From Neorhizobium lilium (lineage in GTDB: Bacteria; Pseudomonadota; Alphaproteobacteria; Rhizobiales; Rhizobiaceae): DNA of 64,000 bases. This document shows, piece after piece, positions 1 through 9,906 of the stretch. The DNA is taken from the NCBI RefSeq assembly GCF_004053875.1, contig NZ_SBIP01000003.1, positions 682,001-746,000 on the forward strand. The letters run 5' to 3'. Numbering within the stretch: position 1 is the stretch's first letter; the number at the start of each line of letters is the position of its first letter. Position numbers and translations under genes: made by a program. Under the pieces are notes generated by a model, which saw only the letters and a list, made by a program, of their open reading frames with translations, ran no database searches and was not told the origin of the DNA.

Positions 1-65
1 ATGACGGGATCAAGCTTCTGGGCGGCTTTCTGGACTGAGTTCGTGTACTCAATGATCCAGGCCAC
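1..65 (-). CDS. RelE/ParE-family toxin, N-terminal fragment
   Basis: The gene runs off the left edge, leaving 21 codons. Read from a GTG at 65-63 it begins VAWIIEYTNSVQKAAQKLDP, which resembles the first strand and helix of RelE/ParE toxins (pattern W-x-I-E-(Y/F)-x-x-x-(A/V)-x-K-x-x-x-K-L-D-P). It overlaps the end of the upstream antitoxin gene by 17 bases, the coupling usual in type II TA pairs. Toxins of this family are mRNA interferases (RelE) or gyrase poisons (ParE); the fragment does not tell which. The GTG start is chosen because the homologous N-terminus starts there. Catalytic residues lie outside the window. Confidence 0.6.
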   Translation of the reverse strand, partial: MAWIIEYTNSVQKAAQKLDPV

Positions 66-276
66 GCCAGAACTCCTCCGAGCTTATGACCTCGTCTTCG
101 CCCGTACGAATTCTTTCCATTGCAGCCTCTGCAGCAGCAATGTCATCCAAATCTTCAAGATGCTGCTCAATCAGGTCCCGCAGATAGGCGTCGGTTGCGG
201 CGCCCTTTTCGGCAGCATGCTTTTCGACGAGCTTCAGCATTTCATCCGGAATTTCGATCGTGACGCGCTTGTTCAT
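49..276 (-). CDS. Ribbon-helix-helix type antitoxin
   Basis: A 75-residue acidic protein that pairs with the toxin start just downstream. Residues 3-40 (KRVTIEIPDEMLKLVEKHAA onward) look like a ribbon-helix-helix DNA-binding domain: a short beta strand with alternating residues, then two helices. The acidic C-terminal half (residues 41-75, with LEDLDDIAAAE and GEDEVISSEE) would be the toxin-wrapping segment. The gene ends inside the toxin start, so the two are translationally coupled. By family knowledge the protein should neutralise the toxin and repress its own promoter, which would lie in 277-420, the gap shared with hisS. The exact antitoxin subfamily is uncertain. Confidence 0.7.
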   Translation of the reverse strand: MNKRVTIEIPDEMLKLVEKHAAEKGAATDAYLRDLIEQHLEDLDDIAAAEAAMERIRTGEDEVISSEEFWRGLDH

Positions 277-420
277 GGCTTCGGCCCTTGATGACGTTGC
301 AATATACCACTGCCCCCGCCTCTTCGCCAGCCGCCGCCCTTGCCGCTTGAGGCGTCATCCTCTAAGAAACGGCGCACAATTCCGGCTCTTTCAAGGGGCC
401 GCCGGCAATGGATATCGATC

Positions 421-2064
421 ATGAACGACAAGCAGAAAAAGCCCCAGAAACTCAAGGCCCGCCTGCCGCGCGGCTTTGTCGATCGCTCGGCTGCCGATAT
501 CCATGCCACCAATGAAATGATCGCCAAGATCCGTGAAGTCTACGAGCGCTATGGCTTCGATCCGGTGGAAACGCCGCTGTTCGAATATACCGATGCGCTC
601 GGAAAATTCCTGCCCGACAGCGACCGCCCGAACGAGGGCGTGTTTTCGCTGAAGGACGACGACGACCAGTGGATGAGCCTGCGCTATGATCTGACGGCGC
701 CGCTCGCTCGTCATGTCGCGGAAAACTTCAACGACATCCAGCTGCCGTTCCGCACCTACCGCGCCGGCTACGTGTTCCGCAACGAAAAGCCCGGCCCCGG
801 CCGCTTCCGCCAGTTCATGCAGTTCGATGCCGATACGGTCGGGGCGCCCGGCGTCCAGGCGGACGCCGAAATGTGCATGATGATGGCCGACACGATGGAA
901 GCGCTCGGCATCAAGCGCGGTGATTACGTGATCCGGGTGAACAACCGCAAGGTTCTGGATGGAGTGTTGGAGGCAATCGGCCTTGGCGGCGAGGAGAATG
1001 CCGGGCGTAGGCTGAACGTGCTGCGCGCCATCGACAAGCTCGACAAGTTCGGGCCGGAAGGGGTCAAGTTGTTGCTCGGCGAAGGGCGCAAGGACGAGTC
1101 CGGAGATTTTACGAAGGGTGCAGGTCTGAATGCAGAATCTATCGAGACCCTGATGCAATTTATATCAGCCGATCGCTACCATTACTCTGTCGATATGGAC
1201 GGGGTTGATCGTGCTCTGCAAGACGATCTGACCATTGCTGCGAGCGAGAACGCACTGCTCAGTCAGCTTGTGCCTAATGATACCAAAGCTCGATACGATA
1301 ATGATGGTCTAATTCGGCATTGGGGATCATTGGTAGGTGGGTCTGCTGTCGGCCAAGAAGGCGTAAATGAACTGGACCAAATGAATGGACTATTTAGAGC
1401 TGCCGGCTACGGCAGCAAACGCATTCAAATGAATACCTCAGTCGTCCGCGGTCTCGAATACTACACCGGCCCGGTCTTCGAAGCCGAACTCCTCTTCGAC
1501 GTCACCAACGAAAAAGGTGAAAAGGTCGTATTCGGCTCCGTTGGCGGTGGCGGGCGTTACGATGGACTGGTCTCACGCTTCATGGGCCAGCCGGTTCCGG
1601 CCACGGGTTTTTCCATCGGCGTCTCGCGGCTGATGACGGCGCTGAAGAACCTCGGCAAGCTCGGCCAGGACGACGTGATCGCGCCTGTCCTCGTCACCGT
1701 CATGGACGGCGATGTCGAGAGCATGGGCCGCTACCAGCGTTTCACCCAGGACCTGCGCAATGCCGGCATCCGTGCCGAAATGTACCAGGGCAACTGGAAG
1801 AAATTCGGCAACCAGCTGAAATATGCCGACCGTCGCGGCTGCCCCATCGCCATCATCCAGGGCGGCGACGAGCGCGCCCAAGGCGTCGTCCAGTTGAAGG
1901 ACCTGATCGAGGGCAAGCGCCTCTCCGGCGAGATCGAGGACAATGCCTCCTGGCGTGAGGCCCGCGTGGCACAGGATACCGTTCCCGAGGCCGATCTCGT
2001 AGCGAAGGTGAAGGAAATCCTCGCCGCTCAGGCGGAAGATCACAGGCGGGCGAAGGATGCGTGA
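421..2064 (+). CDS. hisS: Histidyl-tRNA synthetase with atypical central segment
   Basis: Class II synthetase that charges tRNA-His with histidine in the cytoplasm; 547 residues from the ATG at 421 ([19 protein letters not shown]). Class II motif 2 is near residues 115-135 ([14 protein letters not shown]), the histidine-binding RGLEYYTG at 343-350, motif 3 in GVSRLMTAL, and the anticodon-binding domain in the last ~110 residues. An in-frame ATG at 394 also exists, but the common N-terminus begins at 421. Residues ~227-340 are unusual: GC falls to about 49% (hand count, 1141-1440) against about 62% just after, codons become AT-rich, and the part between GDFTKGAGL and SVVRGLEYY is about 40 residues longer than I recall for rhizobial HisS (total near 500). 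Flanking parts are typical, so the enzyme is probably functional. It precedes hisZ-hisG. Confidence 0.95.
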   Translation: MNDKQKKPQKLKARLPRGFVDRSAADIHATNEMIAKIREVYERYGFDPVETPLFEYTDALGKFLPDSDRPNEGVFSLKDDDDQWMSLRYDLTAPLARHVAENFNDIQLPFRTYRAGYVFRNEKPGPGRFRQFMQFDADTVGAPGVQADAEMCMMMADTMEALGIKRGDYVIRVNNRKVLDGVLEAIGLGGEENAGRRLNVLRAIDKLDKFGPEGVKLLLGEGRKDESGDFTKGAGLNAESIETLMQFISADRYHYSVDMDGVDRALQDDLTIAASENALLSQLVPNDTKARYDNDGLIRHWGSLVGGSAVGQEGVNELDQMNGLFRAAGYGSKRIQMNTSVVRGLEYYTGPVFEAELLFDVTNEKGEKVVFGSVGGGGRYDGLVSRFMGQPVPATGFSIGVSRLMTALKNLGKLGQDDVIAPVLVTVMDGDVESMGRYQRFTQDLRNAGIRAEMYQGNWKKFGNQLKYADRRGCPIAIIQGGDERAQGVVQLKDLIEGKRLSGEIEDNASWREARVAQDTVPEADLVAKVKEILAAQAEDHRRAKDA

Positions 2065-2090
2065 TCTTCCCGGGTCATCGCGGCGTTACC

Positions 2091-2260
2091 CCCCTCTGCC
2101 CTGCCGGGCATCTCCCCCTCAAGGGGGGAGATCGGCTGGGCGCCTGCCCACCATGCCTAAAGCAACGTTGCCTTTCGCTGTTCATGGGCAGGCCGTGCGA
2201 GAGCTCGCCTCCTTCGATCTCCCCCCTCGAGGGGGAGATGCCCGGCAGGGCAGAGGGGGG
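2091..2260. repeat. Palindromic intergenic element (RIME-like) between hisS and hisZ
   Basis: Two arms of about 43 bases (2091-2133 and 2216-2258) are inverted copies with essentially one mismatch. Each arm carries its own small palindrome (CTCCCCCTCAAGGGGGGAG in the left arm). The centre holds the perfect 10-bp palindrome GCAACGTTGC at 2162-2171. The whole 170 bp could fold into one long hairpin in the transcript. Its form resembles the Rhizobium-specific intergenic mosaic elements (RIME); the family name is from memory and not checked. If hisS and hisZ are co-transcribed, the hairpin sits inside the message. The rest of the 249-bp gap holds only the hisZ leader. Confidence 0.8.
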
Positions 2261-2313
2261 CTGCAGACCAGTGAGATCTGCGGCATGCGTTCTGTTGCGG
2301 AGGGAGCCGTCCC

Positions 2314-3429
2314 ATGCCCCTGATCAACATGCCGGAGTTTTCCGGCCGGCTGCTGGATGATTTTGCCGCCCGAGGTGCCGCGCGCATCGACACGCCGGTG
2401 ATCCAGCCGGCAGCGCCCTTTCTGGACATGGCCGGCGAGGATCTGCGCCGCCGCATTTTTCTCACCGAAAGCGAGACGGGCGAAAGCCTGTGCCTGCGCC
2501 CGGAATTCACCATTCCCGTCTGCCTGCGCCATATCGAAACCGTCACCGGCACGCCCCGGCGCTACTGCTATCTGGGCGAGGTCTTTCGCCAGCGGCGGGA
2601 TGGCGACAACGAATTCTATCAGGCCGGCATAGAGGATCTCGGCGAAACCGATATCGCCGCAGCCGATGCGCGCGCCATTACCGACGCCGTCCAGATCCTC
2701 GAAAACCTGCTGCCGGGTCGTCGTCTGGCCGTCCGGCTTGGCGATCAGAGCGTCTTCGAGGCGGTCGTCAGGGCGCTGGGCTTGCCCGCCGGCTGGCAGA
2801 AGCGGCTGATCCAGTCCTTCGGCAACACGGCGCATCTGAAGCAACTCCTGCAGCGGCTGGCAAGCCCGCAGGCCGTTGCCGGCCTGTCGGCAGAAACCGC
2901 AGCGCTGGTGCGTCAGGACGAGGCGGCGCTGATTGCCCAGATCGACCGCACCATGCAGGAGACTGGCTATTCCACCAATGCCAGCCGCTCGCCTCGCGAG
3001 ATCGCCGCACGGCTGAAGGAAAAGCTGGCGCTGGCGGAAACCCGGCTGGATGGCAGCGCCCTGCTTCTGCTCGGCGAATTCCTATCACTTGAACTGCCCC
3101 TGACGGAGGCGCCCGCTGCTTTGGCCGGCTTTGCCGATGCCGCGGGCCTGTCGCTCGGCGCCGCACTGGAAGGCTTCGAGGAGCGGGTCGCGGCTCTTGC
3201 CGGGCTCGGCATGGATGTGTCGAAGATCACCTACCGGGCCGCATTCGGCCGTCCGCTCGATTACTATACGGGCCTCGTCTTCGAGGTGACCAGGGCTGGC
3301 GACGATGCGGTTCTCGCCGGCGGCGGGCGGTTCGACCGGCTGCTGACCCTTCTCGGAGCCCGCGAAGACATCCCGGCCGTAGGCTTTTCGCTATGGCTGG
3401 ACCGGATCGAACAGGCGAGGGCGCGCTGA
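2314..3429 (+). CDS. hisZ: ATP phosphoribosyltransferase regulatory subunit HisZ
   Basis: A 371-residue paralogue of the histidyl-tRNA synthetase catalytic domain without the anticodon-binding domain. It binds the short form of HisG and is needed for catalysis and histidine feedback in the first step of histidine biosynthesis. The class II fold shows in [29 protein letters not shown] (motif 2 region, near residues 85-105) and [10 protein letters not shown] (near residue 315), and the protein ends soon after the motif 3 region ([11 protein letters not shown]). The stop overlaps the hisG start in an ATGA (3427-3431), so the two subunits are translationally coupled. The start gives [14 protein letters not shown]; a short GGAG-like site (AGGGAG) lies just upstream. 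Confidence 0.95.
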   Translation: MPLINMPEFSGRLLDDFAARGAARIDTPVIQPAAPFLDMAGEDLRRRIFLTESETGESLCLRPEFTIPVCLRHIETVTGTPRRYCYLGEVFRQRRDGDNEFYQAGIEDLGETDIAAADARAITDAVQILENLLPGRRLAVRLGDQSVFEAVVRALGLPAGWQKRLIQSFGNTAHLKQLLQRLASPQAVAGLSAETAALVRQDEAALIAQIDRTMQETGYSTNASRSPREIAARLKEKLALAETRLDGSALLLLGEFLSLELPLTEAPAALAGFADAAGLSLGAALEGFEERVAALAGLGMDVSKITYRAAFGRPLDYYTGLVFEVTRAGDDAVLAGGGRFDRLLTLLGAREDIPAVGFSLWLDRIEQARAR

Positions 3430-4124
3430 TGACCATCACCATCGCTCTGCCATCCAAGGGACGGATGAAGGAAGAGGCAGCCGCCATTTTCGAGCGCGCC
3501 GGCCTGCCTATCGCAGCCGTCGGCAGTGACCGCTCCTATCGCGGCCGGGTCGAGGGTACGGACGATATCGAGATCGCTTTCCTCTCGGCGTCCGAGATTG
3601 CGCGAGAACTCGGAAGCGGCAGCGTCGATTTCGGCGTCACCGGTGAGGATCTGATCCGCGAAGAGCTGGCCGACTTCGAAAACCGTGTCGAAATCGTCGC
3701 CCGACTTGGCTTTGGCCGCGCGGATGTGGTGGTTGCGGTGCCGGAAATCTGGCTCGATGTCGATACCATGGCCGATCTTGGCGATGTGGCCGCCGACTTC
3801 CGGTCGAGGCACGGACGGCGCCTGCAGATCGCCACCAAATACTGGCGGCTGACGCAGCAGCATTTCTCCGGCAGCCATGGCATCCAGCTCTACCGGATCG
3901 TGGAAAGCCTCGGCGCCACGGAAGGCGCACCGGCCGCCGGACAGGCCGATATCATTGTCGATATCACCTCCACCGGCTCGACGCTGAAGGCCAACCACCT
4001 GAAGATCCTCTCCGACGGCGTCATCCTGAAGTCGCAGGCCTGCCTGGTAAGAGCCCGCAAACCGGGGCATGAGGACAATCCACGCGTCACGGGGATTGTG
4101 GACGCCATCCGCGCGGCACTGTGA
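3429..4124 (+). CDS. hisG: ATP phosphoribosyltransferase catalytic subunit, short form
   Basis: Catalyses ATP + PRPP to phosphoribosyl-ATP, the committed step of histidine biosynthesis. At 231 residues it is the short form without the C-terminal regulatory domain, which agrees with hisZ immediately upstream. Visible motifs: [10 protein letters not shown] at the N-terminus, [12 protein letters not shown] near residue 65-75, and the PRPP-binding loop [14 protein letters not shown] near residues 178-191. The start at 3429 is fixed by the ATGA overlap with hisZ. The stop overlaps the next gene (TGATG), so hisZ, hisG and the methyltransferase gene are probably one transcript. Confidence 0.95.
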   Translation: MTITIALPSKGRMKEEAAAIFERAGLPIAAVGSDRSYRGRVEGTDDIEIAFLSASEIARELGSGSVDFGVTGEDLIREELADFENRVEIVARLGFGRADVVVAVPEIWLDVDTMADLGDVAADFRSRHGRRLQIATKYWRLTQQHFSGSHGIQLYRIVESLGATEGAPAAGQADIIVDITSTGSTLKANHLKILSDGVILKSQACLVRARKPGHEDNPRVTGIVDAIRAAL

Positions 4125-4732
4125 TGTCTGGCGAGGACGGAAAGGTCATCGCGCTCTACGAGCGTCATGCGCTGGCCTTCGACGGCTTGCGCGGGCGCAA
4201 CCTCTTCGAAAAGCCGTGGCTGGACCAGTTTGCGGCGCTCGTCCCGCCGCACGGCCATGTTCTCGATCTGGGATGCGGCTCTGCGGAACCCATTGCAGCC
4301 AGCCTGATCGGGAGCGGCTTCCGGCTGACCGGTGTCGACTCGTCCGAAACGCTGATTGGTCTCTGCCGCAGCCGGTTTCCGGAACAGTCATGGATCGTCG
4401 CAGACATGCGCGATTTCGATGCGCCGGCAAGGTTCGACGGCATTCTCGCTTGGCACAGCTTCTTCCATCTGAGCAAGGAGGACCAGCGTGCGATGTTCCC
4501 GCGCTTTGCAAAGCTGACTGCACCCGGGGCGGCGCTGATGTTCACCTCAGGCCATTTTGATGGTGTCGCCATGGGCGAGTTCGGCGGTGAGCCGCTGTAT
4601 CACGCCAGCCTGTCGGCCGATGAATATTCCGCATTGTTGGGGGACAACGGCTTCGACGTCGTTGAGCAAGTGACGCAGGATCCGCAATGCGGCGGCGCGA
4701 CCGTTTGGCTTGCCAAGAGTACGAAGGGCTGA
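4124..4732 (+). CDS. Class I SAM-dependent methyltransferase
   Basis: A 202-residue Rossmann-fold methyltransferase. Motif I is HVLDLGCGSAEPIAASLI (near residues 45-62), followed by the acidic residue of motif II in LTGVDSSETLIGLC and the motif IV region FDGILAWHSFFHL. The start ATG at 4124 overlaps the hisG stop, and a GTG one codon earlier is possible. It is co-transcribed with hisZG but has no obvious place in histidine synthesis; the substrate cannot be told from sequence. The small size and lack of extra domains suggest a small-molecule substrate, which is inference. A GC-rich hairpin follows the stop. Confidence 0.85.
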   Translation: MSGEDGKVIALYERHALAFDGLRGRNLFEKPWLDQFAALVPPHGHVLDLGCGSAEPIAASLIGSGFRLTGVDSSETLIGLCRSRFPEQSWIVADMRDFDAPARFDGILAWHSFFHLSKEDQRAMFPRFAKLTAPGAALMFTSGHFDGVAMGEFGGEPLYHASLSADEYSALLGDNGFDVVEQVTQDPQCGGATVWLAKSTKG

Positions 4733-4756
4733 ACCCCTCCATACTCGGATGCAAAA

Positions 4757-4780
4757 CCCGCCGGAGGCTGGTCCGGCGGG
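4757..4780. terminator. GC-rich hairpin between convergent genes
   Basis: The stem CCCGCCGGA / TCCGGCGGG (9 bp) encloses a 6-base loop between the methyltransferase gene and the convergent DoxX gene. There is no clear T-run, so it may end transcription weakly in both directions. Confidence 0.55.
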
Positions 4781-4808
4781 CTTGGCTTGGGCAGGGAATT
4801 TCAAAAAG

Positions 4809-5255
4809 TTAGGCAGCAAGTGCGACCGCGCCGCGGCGGGCGTCGACCGAGTAGAGGCCGGGTCCGAAAGTGGCGAGCAGGATATAGGCCCCGGCCAGCG
4901 TGAAGTTCTTCATCAGCATGATGCCGTTCAGCGCGTTGATCCAGCCGAGAGCGGCGTCAGGCCAGCCGGGAACGGTAACCGTGCCGCTGTGGAAGACGGC
5001 GCCGGTGAAGACGCAGAAGAGGGCAAGCGCCCATCCGACGATCTTCGTCTGGAAGCCGATGAGTACGGCAATGCCGGTGACGAATTCGAACAGGCCGGCC
5101 AGATAGGCAAGCGCCGTGGCGGCGGGAAGGCCGGCGCCGGTGATCATGCCGGCAGTGCCCGCCGGATCGGTCAGCTTCGCAAAACCGCTATATATGAACA
5201 TGAACGACAGCAGAATGCGCGCGACAAGAATGACAGTGTTGTTCGTGGTGGACAT
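4809..5255 (-). CDS. DoxX family membrane protein
   Basis: A 148-residue protein with four predicted membrane segments, typical of the DoxX/DoxD family. Recognisable parts are ARILLSFMFIYSGFAKLTDP in the first segment, FEFVTGIAVLIGFQTK in the second, and hydrophobic stretches around WALALFCVFTGAVF and FTLAGAYILLATFGPGLYSVD. Family members are inner-membrane proteins linked loosely to redox or oxidative stress; the substrate is unknown. It is a single gene on the minus strand. Its upstream region (5256-5454) is shared with the divergent hydrolase and is AT-richer than its neighbours. Confidence 0.85.
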   Translation of the reverse strand: MSTTNNTVILVARILLSFMFIYSGFAKLTDPAGTAGMITGAGLPAATALAYLAGLFEFVTGIAVLIGFQTKIVGWALALFCVFTGAVFHSGTVTVPGWPDAALGWINALNGIMLMKNFTLAGAYILLATFGPGLYSVDARRGAVALAA

Positions 5256-5454
5256 GAGAGGTCTCCGAAAATGCCGTGGGAAGGCGTTGAATTATCTGGA
5301 GTTGTTTATGCGCGAAATATCTGTGCCGTGAAAGATGAACGAGAAGAGACAGATCGTTCTCAAATTGAGAACGAAGGCCAAGCACACTCGGCGTTGAATT
5401 TGGTTCATTTTTCCTGTCTCTCTCGCAGTCAGTCAGGTGGAGGGGAAAAACGTG

Positions 5455-6474
5455 ATGGATGTGAAACTCGGGTTTAGAACCGGCCTCCTGCTGGATGAAG
5501 CGCGGCCGAACTGGGCGGGCGATGGTGCGCGCCCTCTGCGCTGGTCGGCCTGGTATCCGGCTTCGGAGGATGCCGTCGAAAAAGAGATAACCCTTCCGCC
5601 GGGAAGGGCGCTCTACAGCTTGGGCCTGCTGGCGCGCGACGCGGAGCTTTCCGCCAAGCAGTCGCGCTATCCGGTCGTGCTCCTCTCGCATGGCACGGGT
5701 GGGGCCGCCTCCGGCCTCGGCTGGCTGGCTGCGGCATTGGCCGCGCAAGGCTTCGTGGTGCTCGGCGTCGATCATCATGGCAATACGGCCACCGAAGCCT
5801 ACCGGCCGGAAGGCTTTCTCTGCTGGTGGGAAAGGGCACGCGACCTGACGGTCCTCTTGGACAGGCTCAGTGCCGATAGTCCCTTCACGGGACGTCTGGA
5901 CCTGTCGCATGTCGCAGCTGCTGGCTTTTCGCTGGGCGGATACACGGCGTTGGCGCTCGCCGGTGCGATTACCGAGACAAGGCGGGTCATGTCCTTTGTC
6001 CAGCAATACCCCTTCGCCAGTGGCCCGAGAGAAATGCCGGATCTCGCCGCTCACATCGAACCGTTGCTGGCCTCCAGCGCCGTGTTCCGTCAGTCCTGGC
6101 AGAGGCAATCGCAGAACTACCGTGATGATCGGATGCGCGCTGTCGTTGCTATTGCGCCGGCACCGCCAGTGCGCGGCTTCACAGACGAAAGCCTGCGCGG
6201 CATCGATCTTCCCGTCACGCTTCTCTGCGGCGAGGCCGACCGGGAAGCGCCCTATGATCTCTGCGCTGGCTGGCTGCAGGAGCGCCTGCCGAACAGCCGC
6301 CTGCTGAGCCTGGGGCCTCATGTCGGCCACTATATGCTGCTGCCGGTGGGCACGGAAACGGCCCGCCGCTCCAACCCAGACCTTTGGGTGGATGTGCCGG
6401 GCGTGGTGCGGGGAGAAGTGCATCGGCAGGTTGCGGAGATGACGCTGGCGGCGCTGCGCATGCCGGCCATCTGA
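5455..6474 (+). CDS. Alpha/beta hydrolase (dienelactone hydrolase-like)
   Basis: A 339-residue alpha/beta-hydrolase. The first strand ends in PVVLLSHGTGGAAS (HG oxyanion region, near residue 75), the nucleophile elbow is GFSLGG (near residue 158), the acid is probably in LLCGEADREAP and the catalytic histidine in LGPHVGHYML. This arrangement is close to the dienelactone hydrolase / PAF-acetylhydrolase-like predicted hydrolases. The ATG at 5455 is preferred because a GGAGGGG sequence (5439-5445) lies at suitable distance; a GTG at 5437 would overlap that site. No signal peptide is visible. The substrate is unknown. It faces groEL convergently. Confidence 0.8.
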   Translation: MDVKLGFRTGLLLDEARPNWAGDGARPLRWSAWYPASEDAVEKEITLPPGRALYSLGLLARDAELSAKQSRYPVVLLSHGTGGAASGLGWLAAALAAQGFVVLGVDHHGNTATEAYRPEGFLCWWERARDLTVLLDRLSADSPFTGRLDLSHVAAAGFSLGGYTALALAGAITETRRVMSFVQQYPFASGPREMPDLAAHIEPLLASSAVFRQSWQRQSQNYRDDRMRAVVAIAPAPPVRGFTDESLRGIDLPVTLLCGEADREAPYDLCAGWLQERLPNSRLLSLGPHVGHYMLLPVGTETARRSNPDLWVDVPGVVRGEVHRQVAEMTLAALRMPAI

Positions 6475-6490
6475 GCTTATCCCATAACAC

Positions 6491-6516
6491 AAAAGGGCGG
6501 CCCGAAGACCGCCCTT
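6491..6516 (-). terminator. Second copy of the groEL terminator
   Basis: Stem GGGCGG/CCGCCC followed, on the minus strand, by a run of four T. It is the duplicate of the hairpin at 6653-6679, shifted by 163 bp with one loop change. It would act as a back-up terminator for groEL or for the convergent hydrolase gene. Confidence 0.7.
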
Positions 6517-6652
6517 CCATAACTGAACCAGAGGCTCAGGATGAAGACCCGAAGGTCTTACGTCATGTCCATTCCGCCATTCCGCCATTCCGCCATTCAG
6601 CGCGCTTGACGCGCTGAAGAATTTTAACCGGATGGGCGGGCCAATGGACATG

Positions 6653-6679
6653 AAAAAGGGCGGCCTGAAGACCGCCCTT
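6653..6679 (-). terminator. groEL rho-independent terminator
   Basis: AAGGGCGG-CCTGAAGA-CCGCCCTT hairpin 42 bases beyond the groEL stop, followed on the minus strand by five T. This is a standard intrinsic terminator ending groES-groEL transcription. Confidence 0.8.
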
Positions 6680-6720
6680 CCATAACTGAACCAGAGGCTC
6701 AGGATGAAGACCCGAAGGTC

Positions 6721-8385
<1,665 letters not shown>

Positions 8386-8418
8386 TCAGCGATAGTGCGT
8401 AAGGCAAAAGGCTGAGGA

Positions 8419-8715
8419 TCAGCCGATAATGCCCATGATGTCGGATTCCTTCATGATCAGAAGGTCTTCGCCATCAAGCTTGACTTCGGTGCCCGACCAC
8501 TTGCCGAACAGGACGCGGTCGCCAGCCTTGACGTCGAGCGGCGTGATGGTGCCCTTGTCGTCGCGGGTGCCGGTGCCGACGGCGACGATTTCGCCTTCCT
8601 GCGGCTTTTCCTTGGCGGTATCGGGAATGATGATGCCACCCTTGGTCTTGGCTTCAGATTCTACGCGACGAACGACGACGCGGTCGTGAAGCGGGCGGAA
8701 ATTGGTGCTTGCCAT
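8419..8715 (-). CDS. groES: 10-kDa co-chaperonin GroES
   Basis: A 98-residue co-chaperonin that caps GroEL. Diagnostic parts are [12 protein letters not shown] at residues 6-17, the mobile loop [20 protein letters not shown] (residues 20-39), [21 protein letters not shown], and the C-terminal [15 protein letters not shown]. It is the first gene of the groES-groEL operon, preceded by a perfect CIRCE element and a well-formed promoter. Confidence 0.98.
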   Translation of the reverse strand: MASTNFRPLHDRVVVRRVESEAKTKGGIIIPDTAKEKPQEGEIVAVGTGTRDDKGTITPLDVKAGDRVLFGKWSGTEVKLDGEDLLIMKESDIMGIIG

Positions 8716-8773
8716 TGTCTAATCCCTCGATCAAATGACCTTTACGGGTTTAACGAGGCCCGTATCCTCAGTA

Positions 8774-8800
8774 TTAGCACTCAAGCTGTGTGAGTGCTAA
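8774..8800 (-). promoter_or_regulatory. CIRCE element (HrcA operator)
   Basis: A perfect TTAGCACTC-N9-GAGTGCTAA inverted repeat in the groES leader. This is the consensus operator of the HrcA repressor, which releases on heat shock. It lies immediately downstream of the predicted -10, the usual position for blocking transcription. Confidence 0.97.
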
Positions 8801-8808
8801 CGATGGCG

Positions 8809-8837
8809 GAGATAAGGGTAGCGGCTGGCCGAGTCAA
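8809..8837 (-). promoter_or_regulatory. groES-groEL promoter
   Basis: On the minus strand, TTGACT (8837-8832) and TATCTC (8814-8809) are 17 bases apart. The context CTTGAC and CCTTATCT also resembles the alphaproteobacterial RpoH heat-shock promoter, so vegetative and heat-shock polymerase may share it. CIRCE follows directly. Predicted from sequence only. Confidence 0.7.
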
Positions 8838-9032
8838 GGAACGACCGCAAAAAAATGAAGGCCATTTCCCGTCCCAGACGCCTCAGATCGGAGAGCGCAA
8901 CTAACTTTCGCACGTTCCGCAATCTCGCCCCTGCGCTTTAGGGAAATCTCCAGTGCCGGCGCGAATAGTCTTGCCATGCAGGCGCAGCTTTGCGACATCA
9001 GCGCCGACGGAATTGGAATGGGATAGAGACGT

Positions 9033-9880
9033 ATGGCGAAGCGCATCGGCGGTTTGAGCGAAGTGATCGGCGGCTATGATGTCGTGCTGTCCGATGTCTG
9101 GGGCGTCGTCCACAATGGCGTCGAAGCCTTCCAGACCTCCTGTGCAGCATTGGCGCAAGCCCGCAAAGCTGGTGCCACCGTCGTGCTCATCACCAATTCG
9201 CCACGCCCGGCGCCCGGGGTCATCCAGCAGCTGGGCGAGCTTGGCGTGGCGGATGACACCTATGACCGAGTCGTGACCTCGGGCGACGTTACCCGTCACC
9301 TGCTTGCCGACGCGCCGAAGAGGATCTTTCTGATCGGTCCCGAGCGCGACCAGAATTTCTTCGACGGTCTCGACATCGAGCTCGTATCGCCCGCCGATGC
9401 AGACTGCGTGGTCTGCACCGGCTTCTTCGATGACGAGACCGAAGTGCCGGAAGACTACACCGAAATGCTGACCGCTTTCGCCAAGCGGGACGTTCCGTTC
9501 ATCTGCGCCAATCCGGACCTCGTGGTGGAACGCGGCGAAAAGATCATCCCTGTGCCGGTGCGGTCGCCGCCTATTACGAACAGCTGGGCGGCAAGACCCG
9601 CATCGCCGGCAAGCCGCACAAGCCGATCTACGAGGCGGCGCTGGCAGCGGCCCGCGATGCACGCGGCGATTTTGGGCGCGAGAAGGTTCTGGCGATCGGC
9701 GACGGCATGCCGACCGATGTTCGCGGTGCGTTGTCGCAGGGGCTCGACTTGCTCTACATCAGCTCCGGCATCCATGTGCGGGAATATACGGTCAACGGCG
9801 AGACCGACGAGGCTATCCTCAACGAATGGCTGCGGCAGGAAAACGCCGCTCCCAAATACTGGATGCCGCGTCTCGCGTAA
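9033..9880 (+). pseudogene. HAD-IIA family hydrolase, frameshifted
   Basis: The gene begins MAKRIGGLSEVIGGYDVVLSD with the HAD nucleophile in LSDVWGVVHNG (near residue 22) and reads normally to GEKIIP at about 9551. There one base is missing after the two C at 9549-9550. Downstream, the +2 frame continues the same protein (CAGAVAAYYEQLGGKTRIAG, KVLAIGDGMPTDVRGA with the HAD motif IV aspartates, ending PKYWMPRLA) to the TAA at 9878-9880. Uncorrected, the original frame runs on with Arg/Ser-rich nonsense to 9929, past the ribF start. The intact family (about 280 residues, seen next to ribF in rhizobia) is a predicted sugar-phosphate or nucleotide phosphatase. The loss is either a real recent mutation or a sequencing error in a C-rich run; everything else is well preserved. 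Confidence 0.85.
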
Positions 9881-9906
9881 GTTCGGGCTTAGTTGGATAC
9901 ATCCGA

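Noticed and set aside
2057..2360. Small frames between hisS and hisZ
   Set aside because: They translate the palindromic repeat and have no independent support; both neighbouring genes have clear ends.
6571..6599. Three tandem ATTCCGCC units considered as a CRISPR or VNTR
   Set aside because: Units are 8 bp with no spacers and derive from the Gly-Met tail of groEL. They are explained by the rearrangement.
5188..6651. A 487-codon minus-strand frame over the alpha/beta hydrolase
   Set aside because: It crosses the hydrolase, its promoter region and the groEL-tail repeats; the plus-strand gene has complete hydrolase motifs.
9540..9560. Programmed ribosomal frameshift in the HAD gene
   Set aside because: No slippery heptamer or strong downstream stem is visible at the shift, and the product of the unshifted frame would be nonsense overlapping ribF.
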